Below, one piece after another: positions 25,383-35,656 of a stretch of 64,000 bases of DNA. The translations under genes were made by a program, and so were the position numbers. Below the pieces are notes generated by a model. The model ran no database searches. It had not been told where the DNA came from and saw only the letters and a list, made by a program, of their open reading frames with translations. The DNA is from Amycolatopsis mongoliensis (GTDB lineage Bacteria; Actinomycetota; Actinomycetes; Mycobacteriales; Pseudonocardiaceae): assembly GCF_030285665.1 (NCBI RefSeq), contig NZ_CP127295.1, forward strand, positions 5,952,001 through 6,016,000, read 5' to 3'. The stretch's first letter is position 1. Every line of letters starts with the position of its first letter.

Positions 25383-25922
25383 TCACCCCGGTGACTTGGA
25401 CACCGTGACGGCCGTCGGCCGCAACTGGTGCCGGTCGGTTCCGTAGCCGGGGCGCATCACCCGGGTCACGGTGTTCGGTTCGGCGGCCGGGTCCTCGACG
25501 ACGGCGACGACCTCGTGCCGGTTCGGGTCGAAGCGGACGCCGGTTTCGTCGTCACGCGGGTACCCGAGCCCGGCGAGCAGCCGGACGGCCTGCTCCCGGA
25601 TCGCGCGGACGCCCTGCACGATGGCCGACGGGTCCGCCTCGGCGTGCGCGAGCGCCAGTTCGAGGTTGTCGAGCATCGGGAGCCAAGCCGCCGCGACCCT
25701 CGCCCGCTCGGCTTCCACCTCCCGCCGCAGCTCGGTCGCGTGGCGCTTGCGCACGTTGTCGAGGTCGGCCACGGCGCGGCGCCACCGGTCCTCGAGCTCG
25801 GCGAGTTTCTCTTCCGCCCCGGTCGCCGGGGCCGGCACTTCCTGGGGGCGGGAAACCGTGCCGGCCCCGGCGACCTCCGCGGAGGAGTTCCCCTGCTCCG
25901 CGGCCCTACCTGTGGTGGCCAT
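25383..25922 (-). CDS. grpE: GrpE nucleotide-exchange factor
   Basis: A 179-residue protein with the GrpE layout: an acidic/variable N-terminus, a long helix (EEKLAELEDRWRRAVADLDN; VRKRHATELRREVEAERARV) and a C-terminal beta domain (VRFDPNRHEVVAVVEDP; NTVTRVMRPGYGTD). It releases ADP from DnaK. The motif VMRPGY is a variant of the usual VLRPGY. It starts at ATG 25922, nine bases after the dnaK stop. Confidence 0.92.
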   Translation of the reverse strand: MATTGRAAEQGNSSAEVAGAGTVSRPQEVPAPATGAEEKLAELEDRWRRAVADLDNVRKRHATELRREVEAERARVAAAWLPMLDNLELALAHAEADPSAIVQGVRAIREQAVRLLAGLGYPRDDETGVRFDPNRHEVVAVVEDPAAEPNTVTRVMRPGYGTDRHQLRPTAVTVSKSPG

Positions 25923-25931
25923 CGATCCGCC

Positions 25932-27802
<1,871 letters not shown>

Positions 27803-27803
<1 letters not shown>

Positions 27804-28321
27804 CACACACCTCCGGTCATCTTGGCGAGCAGGGTCTTGGCTTCGTCGGCCACCGCATCGTCGGCGACGACCTCGTAGCGGCTGGGCGTCATCACCCGGA
27901 CCGAGGCGAAGTCGCGGCGTCCGCGCTGGAGCGCGTGCACGACGAGGCCGAAGACCGCGCCGATCACCGCGCCGAACACGAGTCCGTAAACGGCGAGGGT
28001 GAAGGCCGCCAGCACCGGCGTGAACCAGTTGAAGATCCCGAACAGCCAGCCGATCAGCAGTCCGGTCATGGCCCCTGAGCCGGCTGCCCGCAGCGCGGCG
28101 CCGCCGTAGTTCAGCCGCCCGACGACCTGCTCGACCAGCTGGACGTCCGAGCCGATGATGGCGACCCGCTCGACCGGGAAGCCGTGGTCCGACAGGTAGT
28201 CGACGGCACGCTCAGCCTCGCTGTAGGTTTCGTAGGATCCGATCGCCCGGCGCTGGTCCGAAGCGTGGGGATCCGAAGAGTGACGCGGTGATGGCGCCGT
28301 GGCGCCGGGCTGTGCGGTCAT
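27803..28321 (-). CDS. YflT-domain general stress protein with Gly-zipper membrane region
   Basis: A 172-residue protein. An N-terminal YflT/heat-induced-stress domain (about 28-70: [22 protein letters not shown] split, [17 protein letters not shown]) is followed by a Gly/Ala/Phe-rich hydrophobic segment (about 80-130: [33 protein letters not shown]), able to form a membrane hairpin. A short C-terminal beta domain ends it. Family members are induced by heat or osmotic stress; the molecular role is unknown. It is the second gene of the operon, eleven bases... after hsp20, and one-base coupled to dnaK. Confidence 0.8.
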
Positions 28322-28331
28322 CGTCCGACTC

Positions 28332-28799
28332 CTAAACGTTGGCGTGTTCTTCTCGGGAAGCCCTTTCGGCGATGCGAGGCTTTTTCTCGGCCGTCTCGGA
28401 ACCGGTGCCGATTTCGACCTTGCGCGGCTTGCTGGCTTCGGCGACCGGGATACCGAGCATGAGCACACCGCGGTCGAACTCTGCGGACAGCCGCGTGCTG
28501 TCCAGGTTGTCGCCGAGGAAGAACTGGCGGCTGAACTCACCCTGCGGCCGTTCGTCGACCAGCAGTTCGTCACCTTCCTGGCGTAGCGGGGCGCGGCGGG
28601 TGCGCACGGTCACCACATTGCGTTCCACCGTCACGTCGACGTCGCCGGGGTCCACTCCCGGGAGGTCCAGAGCGACGACGAACCGGTCGCCGCGGCGGAA
28701 GGCCTCCATCGGCATCGCCCGCGGGCCGCGGGCGCCGGCCACGGCCTGCTCGGTCAAGCGTTCGAGATCGCGGAACGGGTCGAAACGCATCAAGGTCAT
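28332..28799 (-). CDS. Hsp20 small heat-shock protein
   Basis: A 155-residue alpha-crystallin-type chaperone. The N-terminus MRFDPFRDLERLTEQ is typical of actinobacterial Hsp18/Hsp20. The alpha-crystallin domain (about 30-125) has DRFVVALDLPGVDPGDVDVTVE in parts, GEFSRQFFLGDNLD and the GVLMLGIPVAE strand; the IxI-like tail is weak. It holds unfolding proteins in oligomers until DnaK/ClpB act. ATG 28799 follows GAGGAGAG; longer upstream frames lack such a site. It heads the leftward stress operon. No HspR (HAIR) or CIRCE box was seen upstream. Confidence 0.92.
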   Translation of the reverse strand: MTLMRFDPFRDLERLTEQAVAGARGPRAMPMEAFRRGDRFVVALDLPGVDPGDVDVTVERNVVTVRTRRAPLRQEGDELLVDERPQGEFSRQFFLGDNLDSTRLSAEFDRGVLMLGIPVAEASKPRKVEIGTGSETAEKKPRIAERASREEHANV

Positions 28800-29065
28800 G
28801 ACTCTCCTCATTCCTCGTCCGGGTCCTGTCGCAAAGAGACCTATCGCGTCCAACAGACACGGTGACGCGTTTTCCCGGCGGAATCGAGTTCTCCGGATAC
28901 CGGCAGAACCGAGGCCGCCGCGGTGGTCTCTCGGGGTACGACCCACACTGGCAAGGACGGTCGTGTCCGCGCGTGCGCCCGGCAGGTCGAAATTCGCCGG
29001 AACAATCGACCCGGCAGAGCAGCATCAAGCGTGTAGGGTTGCCCCATCGGCGGTGGGAGGCCCGG

Positions 29066-30751
29066 ATGACACCCGCGGCGATGGGCGAAACGCACCAAAA
29101 TCCACAAAGGCCGGACAGCTGGCGGAGTGGCCAGTTGTCGAATTTGCGCGGGCTGTTCGTCGTCTCGACGATGATGTTCGACGGCCGTGAAGCCGACGAC
29201 ATCGTCCGCCTGGCCGCCACCTTGGTGCCGTCGTTGAGCGGCTGCCGCACCAAAGCGGTGTACCTGATCATCGACGGCGCACTCAGCCGTCGTGATGACG
29301 CGGAGCCGGACGCGGAGCTCGACCGGCAGATCCGGCTCCTCGACGGCGGCAGTGGGTCGCTCGTCCTGCCCGACGGCGGTTGGTACTGGGGCTTCGCGCT
29401 GCGTGGCCTGAGTGGACTGAGGGGCTACCTGGTGGTGACCGCGGCCGTGGAGCCGTCGAAGGACGAGTTCTCCCTGCTCGAAGCACTCGGGCAGCAAACA
29501 GCAGGTGCGCTGGCGAACGCCTCGCTCCACCGGCGGGAACGGGCACAGGCCCTCGAGCTGCAGGAGCTCAACAGCAAGCTGTCCGCATCGGTCACCCGGC
29601 TCCAGCAGCAGACCCACGTGCACGAGGTGCTCAGCGACATCGCCGTGTCCGGTGCCGGCGAGCCCGGCATCGCCCACGCGGTGCACCAGCTGACCTCGTT
29701 GCCGGTCGCGATCGAAGACCGGTTCGGCAACCTGCGGGCCTGGGCCGGGCCGGGCAAGCCCGACCCGTACCCCAAGCCCCAAGCCCACCGGCGTGAGGAG
29801 CTGCTCAGGCGCGCCGCGGCGGTCCCCCATCCGGTCTGGGAGAAGGACAGGGTGATCTCGCTGGTCAAACCGCGGTACGAGGTGCTTGGGGTGATGTCCC
29901 TCGTGGACCCGCGCAAGACCGTGGGCAACCCCGAGATGTTCGCGCTCGAATACGGGACGACGGTGCTGGCGCTGGAGTTGTCGCACTTGCGCAGTCTCGC
30001 CGAGGTCGAGTTGCGGCTGCACCGTGACCTGGTCGACGACCTGATCACCGGCACCGACGAAGAGAGCGCCTACGCGCGCGCCGACGCGATCGGGCACGAC
30101 CTGCGCGGCCCTCATCGCGTGATCGTCCTCCACTGGGACAGGAGACAGACCGGCGACGCGGTCGCCGACGCCGCCGGCCGGGCGGTCGCCTCGCTCCAGC
30201 TGAGCTCGATGACCTCGTGGCGGTCGGGAGCGGTGGTGCTCATCGTCAGCGGCCGTCCGGACGGGGACGCCCTGTACCGCACGCTTACGGAGCGCCTCGG
30301 AAGCGCCGGTGCGATCGGGATCGGGACCAATTGCGACAGCCCTGACGACTTTCCGAGATCCTACTCGGAAGCAAGGCGGGCGTTGGACATCCGCCGGAAT
30401 TCAAGGTCGCCCGATGGTGTGACGGCATTCGATCAACTGGGCGTCTACCGCATTCTGGACACCGGAGAGAATCGCGGCGAAATCGCCGCATTCGTGCGGG
30501 AATGGCTGGGTCGGCTTCTCGATTACGACAAGCACAAGAACGCGGATCTGGTCCAGACGTTGTCGCAGTACCTCGAATGCGGCGGACACTACGACGAAAC
30601 CGCTTCCGCACTGATGATCCACCGCAGCACCCTGCGCTACCGGCTGGGGCGGATCCGGGAGATCACCGACCTCGACCTCAATGACGTCGAAAGCAGGCTC
30701 AACCTGCACATGGCCACCAGGGCCTGGCAGGTGCTACGGGGTTCGGAGTGA
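29066..30751 (+). CDS. PucR/CdaR-family transcriptional regulator with GAF-like sensor
   Basis: A 561-residue regulator. A GAF-like region (about 30-165: FDGREADDIVRLAATLVPSL; GFALRGLSGLRGYLVVTA) is followed by a coiled linker (HRRERAQALELQELNSKL), a second sensory region and the C-terminal PucR helix-turn-helix (about 500-555: YDETASALMIHRSTLRYRLGR). Such proteins activate catabolic or stress genes in response to small molecules. ATG 29066 is chosen for GGGAGG at 29055-29060; the frame is open further upstream without a ribosome site. It is divergent from the stress operon with a 266-base shared upstream region, so it may regulate that operon. Confidence 0.85.
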   Translation: MTPAAMGETHQNPQRPDSWRSGQLSNLRGLFVVSTMMFDGREADDIVRLAATLVPSLSGCRTKAVYLIIDGALSRRDDAEPDAELDRQIRLLDGGSGSLVLPDGGWYWGFALRGLSGLRGYLVVTAAVEPSKDEFSLLEALGQQTAGALANASLHRRERAQALELQELNSKLSASVTRLQQQTHVHEVLSDIAVSGAGEPGIAHAVHQLTSLPVAIEDRFGNLRAWAGPGKPDPYPKPQAHRREELLRRAAAVPHPVWEKDRVISLVKPRYEVLGVMSLVDPRKTVGNPEMFALEYGTTVLALELSHLRSLAEVELRLHRDLVDDLITGTDEESAYARADAIGHDLRGPHRVIVLHWDRRQTGDAVADAAGRAVASLQLSSMTSWRSGAVVLIVSGRPDGDALYRTLTERLGSAGAIGIGTNCDSPDDFPRSYSEARRALDIRRNSRSPDGVTAFDQLGVYRILDTGENRGEIAAFVREWLGRLLDYDKHKNADLVQTLSQYLECGGHYDETASALMIHRSTLRYRLGRIREITDLDLNDVESRLNLHMATRAWQVLRGSE

Positions 30752-31965
30752 GCGGCGAGGGCTCGACCAGTTCCAGGACGAGTGCATCATTGTCGGCGAA
30801 GTGCTGGTAGTCGACGAGTGCGGAGTCGCCGCAGGCGGCGCAGCGGGTCGGGTGGGTGAGCTTGACCGACCCGGCTTGACAGTGTCTGCGTCTGCGTCGT
30901 TTCGCAGTATTCAAACGAATGCTCGATGAGAGTTCGGGTTCGCTCGCGGCTTCCCCACGCGGGTGTCTCCGGTGCGTGCTCCTGGTGCCGGAGGTGTGTG
31001 ATGGCGGTGCCGGAGGCGGCGGCCGGGCTCGCGGCGATCCCTGGCGTCCGCACCGCCTCCCCAGCTCGGCGAGCCAAACTTTGACGCTGCTTCGGCTCCT
31101 GCGGGGGCCCTGCCGGTGACGCCCGCGCTCGCTTCTCCCGGGTGGAGGTCTGGGTCGCGGCACCACCGTATCGGTGGCAGCCTCGATCGCCCTGGTGCTC
31201 GCGCTGCTCGCCGAGGCGACTCGGGAAGGCTCGTGGGCGTGCTGAGGTCGTCGCGGTGGTGTCGGCACTGATCGACGGCTTCGACCCTGGTGGTGCTCGG
31301 CCCCGTCGTTGCCCGCAGCATCCAGTCGCAGGTCACCCGCGGACTCGACCAGCCGCTTGGTCAGCTGCGCGAGCACCCCGCCCTCACCGGTCTCAGCGTT
31401 CTCCACCGGACATCGTGTCGGTCATCAGGTGCACTTCCGTGATCGGGACTTACGCCGCTCGTTTTGCAGTCCCAGTCGTTGTGCCTTTTGTCCTGCGAGC
31501 TGAGGGCTTTCGGTCGTAGTAGGGCAGCGCATGCCGGCGCCACTTTGGGTGAGTGGGCTGTCCCAGACCCCGGCAGAGCGCAGAGTTCCGATTACCGGAG
31601 AGACCCATGTCCTTGCAGTGGTTCTTCCTCCATGACACGCCGGGTGCCGGCGCGGGCACGGCTCAGCGTCCGGTCGCGCTCGCGGGTGCGCGGGTCATCG
31701 GTGACCGAGTGAGGCGCGGTGATCGTGCGCGGATCGGCGAGGTGGATGTGTGCGGGCGGTCTGGCGGCGTTGCGGGCCGGCTGGGTGTCCACCCGGTCGG
31801 CAGCGTCAGGACCAGCCGACGGCGCACCCACGAAACGTCGCCGTTCCGATCGGCCCGCATGAGCTCGCCATCCTCAGCCTGCCGGAGCTGCGCCGGGCGC
31901 ACATCGAGGCACACAGGCAGGTGCTCCTGGAGGATTACCCGCCGTCACAAGGAAGAAGGTGCACT
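30752..31965. other. 1.2 kb without a confident gene; probable gene remnants
   Basis: Only short or overlapping open frames of biased composition are seen. The one part that reads like real coding sequence is on the - strand at about 30755-30878. It contains a possible zinc-binding pair (RCAACGDSALVDYQHF) followed by DALVLELVEP, with high third-position GC, but it has no start and overlaps the end of the PucR gene. I could not name a parent family. No RNA gene, IS end or terminator was recognised. Confidence 0.4.
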
Positions 31966-32190
31966 GTGAACGCGAAGATCCAGCAATGGAAAGCCCGCAT
32001 CAAGCAAGCCGCGGGGACCCTCACCGGCAACAAGAAGCTGGAACGCGAGGGCCGCGCAGACCGGGCCACCGGCGAGGTCAAACAGCGGCTCACCCAGGCC
32101 AAGCGCAAGATCGACGAGGTGATCGACAAGGGTGCCGACGCCGTGAAAGGCACGATGGGGAGCGGCAAGGACAGCACACCGCCGAAATAG
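31966..32190 (+). CDS. CsbD-like stress protein
   Basis: A 74-residue, highly charged helical protein of the CsbD family: KIQQWKARIKQAAGTLTGNK followed by LEREGRADRATGEVKQRLTQ and a Lys-rich second half ending in GMGSGKD-like sequence. Family members are induced by general stress sigma factors; their function is unknown. The GTG at 31966 has GGAAGAAGG seven bases upstream and gives the normal family length; a longer frame upstream is not credible. Confidence 0.85.
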   Translation: MNAKIQQWKARIKQAAGTLTGNKKLEREGRADRATGEVKQRLTQAKRKIDEVIDKGADAVKGTMGSGKDSTPPK

Positions 32191-32210
32191 CGCGGCGGCA
32201 CCGCCGGCCG

Positions 32211-32690
32211 ATGGTCGAGTTCCTCGGCCATCGCGCCGGTGACGACGCCCAGCCGCTCGACCTGGTGCTGCGTGATGCCCAGGATGGCGCGTCGGCCGAG
32301 TTCGCGACGCCGGCCCTGGTCACGGAGGCCGGGCGGTTGGCGGTCGGCTGAACATCATCGACGACGCGGTGGCGATCGTCGAGGACGCGCTGTCCGAGAT
32401 CGCCCGGGAGGCCGACGCCGCCACTGTCGAGATCCAGATCAGCACCCTGTCGGAGCTGCTCGCCCTCGATGTCGTCGACAAGCGCACGACGATGACTGCT
32501 CCGGGCCGCGCGGCCACGGCGGCGTCAAGCGGGTGCCGGAGCGGTGCGGGCACGCTCGGGCGCAGCGCCGACGCGGACGGCAGCACCCACCTGACCTGGA
32601 CCGTTCCCGTACCGCGGCGCGAGGGTGAGGACCCAACCCCTCGCCGTCGGCGTGGCGGAGGCGCTGGGCAACGGTGACTTCCGGCCATAG
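32211..32690 (+). pseudogene. Broken coding fragment ending in LGNGDFRP
   Basis: Three adjoining pieces in different frames read like one damaged gene: MVEFLGHRAGDDAQPL... (from ATG 32211, stop at 32349-32351), then IIDDAVAIVEDALSEIAREAD and DGSTHLTWTVPVPRR in the next frame, then GVAEALGNGDFRP before TAG 32688-32690. Two frameshifts would be needed. The parent family is not recognised. Its last 27 bases are repeated exactly at 34468-34494. Confidence 0.35.
32664..32690 (+). repeat. 27-bp direct repeat, copy 1
   Basis: Identical to 34468-34494, about 1.8 kb away. It encodes LGNGDFRP plus stop in one frame; the six bases before it match at four positions, so homology extends a little upstream. 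Confidence 0.8.
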
Positions 32691-32737
32691 CGGCAGCGGT
32701 GGCGCCGAAGCCGGCTCATCGGCGATCGCGTGCGGTC

Positions 32738-33391
32738 TCAGTTCGCGCCGGTGCCGCGCTGCACCGCGCGGACACTCAGCGGCCGCTGGTCCGGCATGTG
32801 TTTGGCGCAGGCGTGAGCGTCGGGTTCGGGCAGCAGCACGGGGACGGTGTTGCCCGGCGGGTAGACCCGCAGGCCGGTGACGGGTGTCGGGCCGCAGGGT
32901 TCGGCGTCGTAATGGCTGACGTTGACCTGGTTGACCATGGCCGAGGCGGTTTGTCCGCGCTGCAGCACCACGACCGGCGTGGCGCCGGAGTCTCGGGCCG
33001 CGGCGTCGCCCACTTGGTGGTGGTCGCCGCCGGCGTAGTAGGACACCCCGGGGTAGCCGGTGATCCGGCAGGGTGCGCCGGTGTTGGTGAAGAGGACGGG
33101 GATGTAGTAGTTGCCGGCGGCCATATCGCCTTGTCCCAGTTTGATGTTCAGAGTGGCTGTCGTGCACTGCCTGACCGGGGCCGCGGTCGCGGACGTGGGC
33201 CCTGACGTGTGGGTCGGCGCCGGTGGCGATGTGGTTGTCGGAGCCGATGACGTTGCCGGTGGTGGGGTCGACACGGGACCCGTGGTGGCGCTGGGACTGG
33301 TGGTGCCGGCTCCTGAGCCGCAGGCGGTGACGGCCAGGAGCGCGCCGGCGCTGAGGACCACTGGGCGGATGTCGAACCCGTGTCTGCTCAC
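32738..33391 (-). CDS. DUF4232-like lipoprotein
   Basis: A 217-residue secreted lipoprotein. The signal peptide (RPVVLSAGALLAVTACGSG) has a lipobox ending at Cys about 24. A Thr/Ser/Pro-rich wall-spanning linker (about 28-70) follows, then a DUF4232 domain (about 72-217) with QCTTATLNIKLGQGDMAAG, YYIPVLFTNTGAPCRITGYPG and four cysteines likely to form disulphides. The GTG start at 33391 follows AAGGGAA. Such proteins are abundant in actinobacteria; none has a firmly known role. It is probably monocistronic, as its neighbours are fragments. Confidence 0.85.
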   Translation of the reverse strand: MSRHGFDIRPVVLSAGALLAVTACGSGAGTTSPSATTGPVSTPPPATSSAPTTTSPPAPTHTSGPTSATAAPVRQCTTATLNIKLGQGDMAAGNYYIPVLFTNTGAPCRITGYPGVSYYAGGDHHQVGDAAARDSGATPVVVLQRGQTASAMVNQVNVSHYDAEPCGPTPVTGLRVYPPGNTVPVLLPEPDAHACAKHMPDQRPLSVRAVQRGTGAN

Positions 33392-33626
33392 GGTGTTCCC
33401 TTCGTCTGCCGGTTGCGATGCCGGGGAGGTCGAGGTGGACCTGCTGCTGGGCCCACCGGATGTTCGGTCGGGTAGCGTCCTGCGGCGCAGGTGCCGCTGT
33501 CCGCGGTGCTGAGTCCACCGATCCGTGACCGGGCCGGCCGACAGCTGATATGTCCGGTGTTCCACGGTCCGGAGAGCGAAAGCTCTGCGCGGGAGAGAGC
33601 GTGCCGCAAGCGTCCTGGTCAGGAGC

Positions 33627-34014
33627 GGGTAGCGCGAGGCGGCGGATGAGCGTGGTGACCAGCGCGCTCGACCCGACCCAAGCGAGCGGGGCGAGGCCGT
33701 CGTCGAGCAGAGCCGGCGCTCCGGCAGAGGCTGGTGTGAACAGATCTTCGAGCCCCGGCGACACTGTTCCCCACCAGCCACGGACGAACGCCGCGATCCC
33801 GTTGGCGGGATTCGCATCGCCCATGACCAGCACGATCCGGGCGAGCAGCAGGACCGCGAACGTTCCGCGGATGATGTGCACGGTCGCGCAGGCCAACCGG
33901 ACGTGCCGGATCCGGGTCCACCGCCGGTCGCTTCCCGGCGTACTCGCTTCCGGTGGGCGGCGTTGGAGCGCGCCACCGGAGGTCGGTGTGGGGATAGGGG
34001 TCCGAGTCGGTCAT
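33627..34014 (-). pseudogene. Small membrane protein gene, frameshifted and lacking its stop
   Basis: One frame gives RRPPEASTPGSDRRWTRIRH, then VRLACATVHIIRGTFAVLLLAR, VMGDANPANGIAAFVRGWWG, DLFTPASAGAPALLDDGLAP and LVTTLIRRLALP, which looks like a common two-helix actinobacterial membrane protein (DANPANGIA...FVRGW...LFTP pattern, known from memory). Its only ATG (34014) is in another frame, and no good start exists in the coding frame. Beyond LIRRLALP the frame runs on through the next gene. A one-base indel near 33960-34010 and loss of the stop would explain this. Confidence 0.55.
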
Positions 34015-34684
34015 GGCCTTGGCCTCCGGTGCCGGAAAGGCTGACGTGTACGCCGAGCATGCCTCGGACGAGAATGGCGTCGATGCGGCCGATGGACCCT
34101 TCGGGGAAGGACTTCGGTGAGTCGACGCGGCCGGAAAAGACGACAACGAGGGGTCGGCGCCGGTGTGTTGCCACCCATCCGGACCGTCGGCTCGGCCGAT
34201 TTGCGTCCGTGCCCATGCATTTCGCCGTCCTCCATGCTGGAGGTGCCTCGACGTCGGCCCTGCCGCGCTGCAGGGTCTACAGCTCGAGCGTGGTGTCGAC
34301 GGGAGACACCGGCCGTTCGCCTGGTGGGGCCTGGGAGATGGGCAAGTGCGTTGGCGTGTCGATCACCATCGGCTGGTGCGGCTGCGGCGCGGGAACAGCG
34401 CTGCGGGTCGGACGCGGTTGTCCTGATCGACACCGGAACGCCCTACTCGGTCGGAAGGCATGAGGTCCTGGGCAACGGTGACTTCCGGCCATAGCTGTGC
34501 CGTGGCCTGGCCGCTTGACTTGGATCATGGTCGCCGGATGGCGGCCGTCCGCCTGGACTCCGGGACGAGCACGCCGGCCCCGCCGGCACGTCGTCACCGG
34601 GAACCGATCGGCCGAGCCAAGACCCCGAGTCCCGGTGGCCACAAGAGGTGGCGGGACGGGAATCCCGCCGGTCCGGAGGTAGTC
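34015..34684. other. 670-base stretch without an intact gene
   Basis: It contains a + strand fragment at about 34417-34494 reading VVLIDTGTPYSVGRHEVLGN followed by GDFRP and stop, the C-terminus of an unidentified protein that shares its end with the fragment at 32690. The rest shows only overlapping open frames of no recognisable family. The ribosome site for the next gene is at its right end. Confidence 0.4.
34468..34494 (+). repeat. 27-bp direct repeat, copy 2
   Basis: Identical to 32664-32690 and likewise the 3' end of a broken coding sequence (LGNGDFRP then stop). The two copies flank the DUF4232 gene and the frameshifted membrane-protein gene. Confidence 0.8.
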
Positions 34685-34843
34685 ATGATGGTGTTGATCG
34701 TCGTCCTGCTGGTGCTCTGGCTGATCACGGCCGTCATCGGGTTCGCGTTCAAGGGGTTGGTCTGGTTGGCCATCGTCGGGATCGTGTTGTTCGCCGGTAC
34801 CGCGGTCATCGGGTTCGTCCGACGCCGGGCAGTGCGCCGTTGA
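34685..34843 (+). CDS. Small hydrophobic two-helix membrane protein
   Basis: A 52-residue protein that is nearly all membrane: MMVLIVVLLVLWLITAVIGF, a short KGLVW turn, then IVGIVLFAGTAVIGFV and a basic end RRRAVRR that should face the cytoplasm. GGAGG at 34675-34679 lies well placed for ATG 34685 or 34688. Small proteins of this kind are common near stress genes in actinobacteria; no function is known. Confidence 0.75.
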   Translation: MMVLIVVLLVLWLITAVIGFAFKGLVWLAIVGIVLFAGTAVIGFVRRRAVRR

Positions 34844-34900
34844 GCGGGTGGAGGCGATGAACCGGCGGGCACCGGGGAAGAACTGCTCGTCGACTGGCAG

Positions 34901-35257
34901 TTGCTCGAGGCCGGTGTCGGGTGGTGCCCGGCGGCGCGTGAGACGTCGGCTTTGCCCGGGGGACTTCGGTCGTGGCGGCCGGGGACGTTCGGTCCCCCGG
35001 CCGGAGTGGTTCGCCCCGGCGGACGGCCGGCGAACACCGTCGGCCGGCGCTGCCTGTGCCACGCGCTGCTGGCCACCGCCGGTTTCGCTCAGCAGCGTCC
35101 CGGTGGCTACCGCGAGCCCGCGATCGTCCCGACGGGCGTCGATTACACGGCGGTCCGCGACCTGATCGCCCGCGTGCCCGCCGGCGAACGCACCTGCACC
35201 GCCCAGGACGTCGTCACCTACCTGCTCGGCGGCCGAGAGCCGGGTCGTACGTGGTGA
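34901..35257 (+). pseudogene. 3' remnant of a nitronate monooxygenase-type flavin oxidoreductase gene
   Basis: From about 35021 the frame reads GRPANTVGRRCLCHALLATA, GFAQQRPGGYREPAIV and CTAQDVVTYLLGG. This is the C-terminal end of NAD(P)H-dependent flavin oxidoreductases/nitronate monooxygenases, where RRCLCN and the DVVxYLL end are familiar. The N-terminal TIM barrel (about 250 residues with the FMN site) is absent; sequence before about 35000 is not coding-like in this frame. There is no plausible start, so it is a relic. Confidence 0.65.
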
Positions 35258-35656
35258 TCGAGGCCGCGTGAGCCACGCCCCTGTCCGACCCGGGCCGAAG
35301 GTCCTTCCCCGGAGGGACGGACGACTCTAGCCCCGCTTCGGTGCGGTTCGGAAACTCTCGTCATGCAGATCCCACGAGATCCAGCTGCGCAACCGGAACG
35401 AGCAGCCACCGCAGTCGCGGAAGCCACCTTGCCGGTTGCGCAGATCGGGCCTTGACCCGGCAGGCACCACGGCACCACCGCCGAAGCCCCGGGCGGGCGC
35501 CGACCGGGCCCTCGTTCGTGCGCTGCCACCCGGTTGTCGAGGAGCCTTCCACGTCGAAGCGGGTTCCCGGATATCGGATCATTGAGCCCCCGCCATCGAT
35601 TCGTCGCTGATTGTCGTTTCTGGCCGGGGCCGGTCAGCTGTCCGAGAGGACCACGT
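35258..35656. other. 400-base intergenic region with an inverted repeat
   Basis: No gene was recognised. CTGCGCAACCGG at 35385-35396 is repeated inverted at 35432-35443 with a 35-base spacer, too far apart for a normal terminator. GGGCCGAAGGTCC (35292-35304) is an imperfect palindrome vaguely like a DosR-type box. GAGAGGA at 35644-35650 is the ribosome site of the next gene. Confidence 0.4.

Noticed and set aside
24787..25386. ATG overlapping the grpE stop that opens another frame across dnaJ
   Set aside because: The encoded sequence is an Arg/Ala-rich shadow. The J-domain starts at GTG 25376 in a different frame.
28800..29065. Search for HspR (HAIR) or CIRCE operators before the hsp20-dnaK operon
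   Set aside because: No CTTGAG/CTCAAG pair and no CIRCE-like repeat is present in this divergent region.
32439..34216. Two long - strand frames of about 490 codons spanning the DUF4232 and membrane-protein regions
   Set aside because: High GC keeps stops rare. Only 32738-33391 of one frame and 33627-33960 of the other show recognisable protein sequence; the rest is Arg/Ser/Pro-rich shadow.
35292..35304. Possible DosR-type box GGGCCGAAGGTCC
   Set aside because: Only a weak imperfect palindrome, in front of no intact stress gene; too little evidence to call a regulon.
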